From: Lysobacterales bacterium
Lineage (GTDB): Bacteria; Pseudomonadota; Gammaproteobacteria; Xanthomonadales; SZUA-36
Reading direction: 5' to 3'
DNA: 12,281 nt
Assembly (NCBI GenBank): GCA_009692275.1
Contig: SHZL01000052.1
Span: 1 to 12,281 of the forward strand
A program made the translations under genes and the position numbers. Below, in pieces: positions 8,719-12,281 of the stretch; within the stretch, counting starts at the first letter, position 1, and the number at the start of each line of letters is the position of its first letter. Under the pieces are notes generated by a model. The model was not told the origin of the DNA and did no database searches. It saw only the letters and a list, made by a program, of their open reading frames with translations.

Positions 8719-8743
8719 ATTAGCAAGGCGGAGTCTATATGAT
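8715..8743 (+). promoter_or_regulatory. Sigma70-type promoter for the initiator tRNA
   Basis: TTGTAT (8715-8720) and TATGAT (8738-8743) are separated by exactly 17 bases. The -35 matches the consensus at the three most important bases, and the -10 matches at five of six. The bases after the -10 are GC-rich (GCGGCC, 8746-8751), as at stable-RNA promoters under stringent control. Transcription would start near 8750, leaving a 5' leader of about 8 bases before the mature tRNA. This is assigned from sequence pattern only. Confidence 0.6.
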
Positions 8744-8757
8744 TTGCGGCCTACTGA

Positions 8758-8834
8758 TGCGGGGTGGAGCAGTCTGGCAGCTCGTCGGGCTCATAACCCG
8801 AAGGTCGCAGGTTCGAATCCTGCCCCCGCTACCA
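8758..8834 (+). tRNA. Initiator tRNA-fMet (anticodon CAT)
   Basis: A complete 77-nt cloverleaf can be drawn: acceptor arms 8758-8764 and 8824-8830, anticodon stem 8785-8789 with 8797-8801, anticodon CAT at 8792-8794, T stem 8807-8811 with 8819-8823 and T loop TTCGAAT, discriminator A8831 and an encoded CCA at 8832-8834. Three features mark it as the initiator rather than elongator methionine tRNA: no Watson-Crick pair at positions 1:72, three consecutive G-C pairs at the bottom of the anticodon stem (GGG with CCC), and A11-U24 in the D stem. Positions 1 and 72 are both U, whereas the E. coli initiators have C1 and A72. Its product is formylated and delivered to the 30S subunit by IF2, encoded downstream. 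Confidence 0.97.
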
Positions 8835-8846
8835 GTTTTATGAAAG

Positions 8847-8867
8847 AAGGCCCCGCGGGGCCTTTTT
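8847..8867 (+). terminator. Intrinsic terminator after tRNA-fMet
   Basis: An 18-base perfect inverted repeat (8847-8864, arms AAGGCCCC and GGGGCCTT around GC) is followed by a T tract (8863-8867). It begins 12 bases after the encoded CCA. This should terminate the tRNA transcript and largely separate it from rimP, although read-through into rimP-nusA-infB is possible. Confidence 0.88.
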
Positions 8868-8907
8868 GATCTGCCGGCAGGCTCTTGCTTCCGGCCTGAA
8901 TGCGCAC

Positions 8908-8942
8908 TTGCGACACAATGGAAAATGCAATGATTTTATGAT
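8908..8942 (+). promoter_or_regulatory. Candidate promoter for rimP-nusA-infB (weak)
   Basis: A good -10 hexamer (TATGAT, 8937-8942) lies between the tRNA terminator and the structured leader, where an operon promoter would be expected. The best -35 match, TTGCGA (8908-8913), is 23 bases away, too far for a standard sigma70 promoter, and the properly spaced position reads CACAAT. The box is AT-rich and well placed, but the assignment is tentative. Confidence 0.25.
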
Positions 8943-8953
8943 TTCGCATTGAA

Positions 8954-9033
8954 CCGTGGTAAGCCGTGAACGTAACGGAAACCATGGGCTTGTTCCGGAA
9001 GGATTCCGGTATGGGTAGATGGTCGCGAGGGGC
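8954..9033 (+). promoter_or_regulatory. Structured 5' leader upstream of rimP
   Basis: Two stem-loops can be drawn ahead of the attenuator hairpin. In the first, CCGTGGT (8954-8960) pairs with ACCATGG (8981-8987), one G-U included, and encloses CCGT (8964-8967) paired with ACGG (8975-8978) around a 7-base loop. In the second, CCGGAA (8995-9000) pairs with TTCCGG (9004-9009) around a 3-base loop. There is no convincing ORF. A regulatory leader is inferred from this structure, and from the knowledge that rimP-nusA operons in other proteobacteria have regulated leaders. Confidence 0.45.
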
Positions 9034-9050
9034 TGGTGTGCCCTTTTTTT
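9028..9050 (+). terminator. Putative attenuator (intrinsic terminator) before rimP
   Basis: AGGGGC (9028-9033) can pair with GCCCTT (9040-9045) around a 6-base loop, four G-C pairs plus one G-U and one A-U. The stem runs into seven consecutive T residues (9044-9050). It lies 40 bases upstream of the rimP start with no gene in between. It is therefore best read as partial termination controlling entry into rimP-nusA-infB rather than as the end of an operon. Confidence 0.55.
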
Positions 9051-9079
9051 GTGCCCGGAAAATGTGATTTTCGGTCAAA

Positions 9080-9084
9080 CGGAG
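9080..9084 (+). promoter_or_regulatory. Ribosome binding site fixing the rimP TTG start
   Basis: CGGAG at 9080-9084 is 6 bases upstream of TTG at 9091. It is the best Shine-Dalgarno match in the region and supports TTG rather than the upstream ATG at 9019, which lies inside the attenuator stem region. Confidence 0.6.
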
Positions 9085-9090
9085 TTGAGT

Positions 9091-9564
9091 TTGAACGTAA
9101 CAAAACTGACAGAACTATTGCAGCCGCTGGTGACGGACCTGGGCTACGAGTTTGTCGGACTGGAATACAGCGGTAACCCGAAGAACCCGGCGTTGGTGCT
9201 GTACATTGATAAACCGGCAGGCATTGCGGTTGAAGATTGCGAACAAACCAGTCGCGAGGTGGCAGCACTTCTCGACGTGGAAGACCCCATTCCAGGACAT
9301 TATGTGCTGGAAGTGTCATCGCCTGGATTGGACCGGCCCCTGTTCACCGTCGGGCAATTCGAGCAATTCACCGGGGAGTTGGTGCAGGTGACTTTGTTTG
9401 CACCACAGGATGGCAGAAGAAAATTCAAGGGCCGCATCCTCGGTGTGCAGGCCGAGCAGGTTTTGATAGAGCAGGATGGCGTGGAAGTCACACTGAAACA
9501 CGGCAATATTGCCAAGGCGCGACTGGTGCCCGACTACGACAGCATTTTTGCTGCAAAAAGTTGA
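9091..9564 (+). CDS. rimP: Ribosome maturation factor RimP
   Basis: RimP acts in the cytoplasm on maturation of the 30S ribosomal subunit, helping assembly of its head region. The protein has 157 residues from the TTG start, near the usual 150. Family signatures are visible in order: LGYEFVGLEY near the N-terminus, then CEQTSREVAALLDVEDPIPG and YVLEVSSPGLDRPLF in the N-terminal domain, and a C-terminal SH3-like domain (FTGELVQVTLF, RRKFKGRILGV, NIAKARLVPDYD). TTG at 9091 is chosen because it yields the family N-terminus and has CGGAG 6 bases upstream. A second in-frame TTG at 9085 lies too close to that site. The open frame extends to ATG 9019, but the extra 24 residues read through the putative attenuator. 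It is the first gene of the rimP-nusA-infB cluster. Confidence 0.95.
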   Translation: MNVTKLTELLQPLVTDLGYEFVGLEYSGNPKNPALVLYIDKPAGIAVEDCEQTSREVAALLDVEDPIPGHYVLEVSSPGLDRPLFTVGQFEQFTGELVQVTLFAPQDGRRKFKGRILGVQAEQVLIEQDGVEVTLKHGNIAKARLVPDYDSIFAAKS

Positions 9565-9614
9565 ACCCGGTTTGCGAAAACTGAATTGATGAACGGACAG
9601 AGAGACGAATCACG

Positions 9615-11111
9615 ATGAGTAAAGAGATTCTGCTGGTTGTGGATGCAGTTTCCAATGAAAAAGGCGTCAGCAAAGACGTCATTTTCGAAGCCCTGGAAGC
9701 GGCGCTGGCATCTGCGGCACGTAAGCTCACCGACGATGAGCGGGATGTGCGCGTGACGATTGATCGTGCTACCGGCGATTACGCAACTTTTCGTCGCTGG
9801 CAGGTTCTGGTGGATGATGCAGAGATCGAATTCGCGGAAAGCCAGTTGTTGCTGGGCGAAGCGAAGAAGATAAATCCGGAAGTCGAGGTTGGCGGGTTTA
9901 TCGAAGAGCCGATGGAAAATGCAGAATTTGGCCGCATCGCGGCACAGACCGCAAAACAGGTAATCGTTCAGCGCGTTCGTGAAGCGGAGCGCGCGCAGGT
10001 GGTTAAGGCATACAGCAACCGCACTGGCGAACTGGTGAATGGCATTGTCAAGCGGGTGGAGCGTGGCAACGTTTACATCGACCTGGGAGGCAACGCAGAG
10101 GCCTTCATTTCCCAACGCCATATGATCCAGGGGGAAACCGTGCGCCCCGGTGAGCGTTTGCGCGCTTATCTTTTTGAAGTGCGGGAAGAGGTGCGGGGTC
10201 CGCAGTTGTTTGCCAGCCGCACGATAGTTGAATTCCTGGTTGCACTGTTTGAGCTGGAGGTCCCTGAAATAGGCCAGGAACTCATTTCCATCATGGGTGG
10301 AGCGCGGGACCCTGGACGGCGTGCAAAAATTGCTGTGCGGTCGAATGATCGCCGCACAGATCCCATTGGTGCCTGCGTGGGCATGCGTGGTTCAAGAGTC
10401 CAGGCGGTTTCCAATGAGCTGGCAGGCGAGCGGATCGACATCATTCTTTGGGATGAAAATCCGGCGCAATTTGTCATCAACGCGATGGCTCCTGCTGAAG
10501 TCGCCTCCATTGTGATGGACGAAGAGAAGCAATCAATGGACATAGCAGTGGAAGAATCAAACCTTTCGCAGGCGATTGGCCGCGGCGGTCAGAATGTTCG
10601 ACTGGCCAGTGAATTGACCGGCTGGTCCCTGAACGTCCTCACCATTGAACAGGCCGTACAGAAAAGTGAAGAGGAGTCCCGCTCAATCCTGGAGCGCTTC
10701 ATGCAGCGGCTGGATGTTGGCGAGGATGTGGCAAGCATCCTGGTGCAGGAAGGTTTCAGCAATATCGAAGAAGTCGCCTACGTTCCCGAATCAGAATTGA
10801 TGGAAATCGAAGAATTCGACGAAGAAATGGTGCAGGAAATCCGTCGTCGTGCACGCGATGCCCTGCTGACTCAAATGATCGCGAAGGAAGAGGTTCTGGA
10901 TGAGAACAAGCCGGCTGCTGACCTGATCGAACTGGAGGGCATGACCGAGCGACTGGCATACCGGCTGGCTGAAAAAGGGGTCCGCACCCAGGAAGACCTG
11001 GCGGAGCTCGCGGTGGATGAACTGACAGAATATGATGAAATGACCGACGAAGCCGCGGCTGCATTGATCATGGCCGCCAGGGCACCCTGGTTTGCAGAAG
11101 AGAACGAATAA
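9615..11111 (+). CDS. nusA: Transcription termination/antitermination factor NusA
   Basis: NusA binds RNA polymerase and nascent RNA and modulates pausing, intrinsic termination and antitermination. The 498 residues match the E. coli type. In order there are an N-terminal RNA-polymerase-binding domain (about 1-130), an S1 domain (about 136-200; GELVNGIVKRVERGNVYIDLG), two KH domains (about 230-345) with GACVGMRGSRVQAVSNEL and AIGRGGQNVRLASEL as RNA-binding loops, and two acidic repeats (about 365-420 and 435-490). The two repeats are typical of gammaproteobacteria. In the S1-KH linker, two normally well conserved positions differ: V205 where proline is usual and M227 where lysine is usual. 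The ATG lies 50 bases after rimP with only a weak purine-rich site (GAGAG, 9600-9604). Confidence 0.98.
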   Translation: MSKEILLVVDAVSNEKGVSKDVIFEALEAALASAARKLTDDERDVRVTIDRATGDYATFRRWQVLVDDAEIEFAESQLLLGEAKKINPEVEVGGFIEEPMENAEFGRIAAQTAKQVIVQRVREAERAQVVKAYSNRTGELVNGIVKRVERGNVYIDLGGNAEAFISQRHMIQGETVRPGERLRAYLFEVREEVRGPQLFASRTIVEFLVALFELEVPEIGQELISIMGGARDPGRRAKIAVRSNDRRTDPIGACVGMRGSRVQAVSNELAGERIDIILWDENPAQFVINAMAPAEVASIVMDEEKQSMDIAVEESNLSQAIGRGGQNVRLASELTGWSLNVLTIEQAVQKSEEESRSILERFMQRLDVGEDVASILVQEGFSNIEEVAYVPESELMEIEEFDEEMVQEIRRRARDALLTQMIAKEEVLDENKPAADLIELEGMTERLAYRLAEKGVRTQEDLAELAVDELTEYDEMTDEAAAALIMAARAPWFAEENE

Positions 11112-11137
11112 TAGCCAGCTGGTTTCCCCGGGTTGAG

Positions 11138-11144
11138 TAAGGAG
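11138..11144 (+). promoter_or_regulatory. Strong ribosome binding site of infB
   Basis: TAAGGAG at 11138-11144 is a near-perfect anti-16S match, spaced 6 bases from the ATG at 11151. It fixes the start of infB, whose reading frame then stays open to the end of the window. Confidence 0.85.
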
Positions 11145-11150
11145 CAAATT

Positions 11151-12281
11151 ATGTCGAACGCAAGTGTTGCCCAATTAGCCGAAGTGCTGGGTGTAGATAT
11201 TGGCAAATTAATTGCGCAGCTCAAGGATGCCGGCATCGAGGCGACTTCCGGCGAAGACGCTGTATCCAATGAGGATAAGAAAAAGCTGCTTGCGTACTTG
11301 CGCGCCAGCCATGGCAAGGCTGCCAGCGATGCCACCGCACCCAGGAAAGTGACGCTGAAGCGCAAATCGGTCAGCGAGCTGCGCGTACCCGGAACCGGGC
11401 CACGCGCCAGGGCTACTGCCCGCACGGTAAATGTCGAAGTCCGGAAGAGCCGCACGTACGTTAAGCGCGAAGTTGTGCAGGAACAGTCTGGGGCTGAATA
11501 CTCGGACCGGGAAGAAGCGAGGAGAATACTCGAGCAATCACGTGCCGAGCGCACAGAAGAGGAAAAGCGTCTGGCGGATTCGGCGGATAAGACTCGCCAG
11601 CAGCGCGAAGAAGAACAGCGCAAAACTGAAGACGAGCTGGCAAAAAAGGCTGCTGAAGACAAGCTGCGCCTGAAGGAAGAAGAGCGTTTGCGTGAGGAGG
11701 CAACCCGCCGGCGTGATGCTGATCTTGAGCGCCAGCGCGAAGAAGAACGCACTCGAAAAGTGGCAGACGATCAGCGTCGCCGCGACAAGGACAAGGGGAA
11801 AGCGCCTACCCGCTATGGCCGCCAGGAGCTGCATGTCGCCGAGGGGACCGTGGCTCGCCGCCGCAGCAAACCAGCGCTGCGGGCCAAGCCAGCCGGTCGG
11901 GCAGCGGAACACGGGTTTTCGCGCCCGACAGCGCCAATGACCAAGGAAGTATTCCTGCCTGAAGCCATTACGGTTGCCGAACTGGCCAAGCAGATGTCCG
12001 TCAAGGCCGGCGAAGTCATCAAGGCCCTGATGCATCTGGGCATGATGATGACGATAAACCAGAGCATGGACCGTGATACTGCGACTCTCGTTGTTGAGGA
12101 AATGGGCCACACTGCCGTGGCCGCCGACGCCAGGGATGTCGAACAGGAACTGGCCGCTGAAGATGTTGAAGAACTTACCGGCGAACAGGTTGCCCGGCCG
12201 CCGGTCGTCACCGTCATGGGTCATGTAGACCACGGCAAGACTTCCTTGCTGGATTATATCCGCCAGGCGCGCATTGCAGAG
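11151..12281 (+). CDS. infB: Translation initiation factor IF-2, 5' part
   Basis: IF2 is the GTPase that places fMet-tRNA on the 30S subunit and promotes subunit joining. The first 377 codons are present and the gene runs off the window. In order there are an IF2_N-like N-terminal module (about 1-52; SVAQLAEVLGVDIGKLIAQLKDAGI), a basic segment (KVTLKRKSVSEL, VPGTGPRARA, VEVRKSRTYVKRE), a highly charged Arg/Glu-rich probable coiled coil (about 118-215), a basic linker, a second IF2_N module (about 268-322; ITVAELAKQMSVKAGEVIKAL) and the start of the G domain with P-loop GHVDHGKT (357-364). The layout resembles E. coli IF2, where the P-loop lies near residue 400, so a full length around 850 is expected. 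The ATG is 39 bases after nusA. Confidence 0.97.
   Translation, partial: MSNASVAQLAEVLGVDIGKLIAQLKDAGIEATSGEDAVSNEDKKKLLAYLRASHGKAASDATAPRKVTLKRKSVSELRVPGTGPRARATARTVNVEVRKSRTYVKREVVQEQSGAEYSDREEARRILEQSRAERTEEEKRLADSADKTRQQREEEQRKTEDELAKKAAEDKLRLKEEERLREEATRRRDADLERQREEERTRKVADDQRRRDKDKGKAPTRYGRQELHVAEGTVARRRSKPALRAKPAGRAAEHGFSRPTAPMTKEVFLPEAITVAELAKQMSVKAGEVIKALMHLGMMMTINQSMDRDTATLVVEEMGHTAVAADARDVEQELAAEDVEELTGEQVARPPVVTVMGHVDHGKTSLLDYIRQARIAE

Noticed and set aside
8871..8880. Perfect 10-bp palindrome CTGCCGGCAG just after the tRNA terminator
   Set aside because: It is short and has no loop, so it cannot form a stable hairpin. It could be a protein-binding site, but nothing else supports that.
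10871..11752. Long minus-strand ORF of 293 codons, very Ser/Arg-rich
   Set aside because: It is the antisense shadow of the nusA end and the charged infB segment: GAA, GAG and CGC codons read backwards give Ser, Leu and Ala runs. It has no family features, while both plus-strand genes are certain.
11937..11939. Internal ATG in infB as a start for a shorter IF2 isoform
   Set aside because: E. coli makes shorter IF2 forms from internal starts, but no Shine-Dalgarno sequence precedes this ATG (residue 263).
1..12281. Search for CRISPR arrays, insertion sequences, phage genes, toxin-antitoxin or defence genes
   Set aside because: No regularly spaced repeats, transposase motifs, long terminal inverted repeats or non-housekeeping genes were seen. 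Coding is nearly continuous with recognised core genes, and no gap exceeds 300 bases.

Overview
The window is ordinary chromosomal housekeeping DNA, all coding on the + strand. It very probably comes from a gammaproteobacterium of moderate GC content (mid-fifties percent by eye). The evidence is a NusA of 498 residues with two C-terminal acidic repeats, a long IF2 whose N-terminal layout resembles that of E. coli, and the order nuoN - initiator tRNA - rimP - nusA - infB. From memory, that order occurs in Xanthomonas/Xylella-like genomes. The exact order or family cannot be fixed from this sequence alone.

Positions 1-8628 hold the distal half of a complex I operon: nuoG (3' end only), then complete nuoH, nuoI, nuoJ, nuoK, nuoL, nuoM and nuoN. 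The genes are packed tightly, from a 4-bp overlap to an 18-bp gap, and nearly every one has its own Shine-Dalgarno sequence. Together they encode the end of the peripheral arm (NuoG, NuoI), the quinone-site subunit (NuoH), and the proton-pumping membrane arm (NuoJ, K, L, M, N). The lysine, glutamate and histidine residues expected in the pump channels are present, so a working proton-translocating NADH:quinone oxidoreductase is expected.

Positions 8629-9090 are the only substantial non-coding part, split by a tRNA gene. A weak hairpin follows nuoN. A sigma70-type promoter (TTGTAT, 17 bp, TATGAT) then drives a 77-nt initiator tRNA-fMet that ends in a strong intrinsic terminator. Next comes a structured leader of about 200 nt, whose last hairpin has a seven-T tract and looks like a transcription attenuator ahead of rimP.

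Positions 9091-12281 carry rimP (probable TTG start), nusA, and the first 377 codons of infB, which runs off the end of the window at its GTPase P-loop. This is the widely conserved translation/transcription-factor cluster: 30S maturation (RimP), elongation, termination and antitermination (NusA), and initiator-tRNA delivery (IF2). The initiator tRNA just upstream is the substrate of IF2.

I found no mobile element, CRISPR array, phage gene, defence system or novel gene cluster. The points worth a second look are the rimP leader, two non-consensus residues in NusA, and the U1/U72 mismatch of the initiator tRNA.
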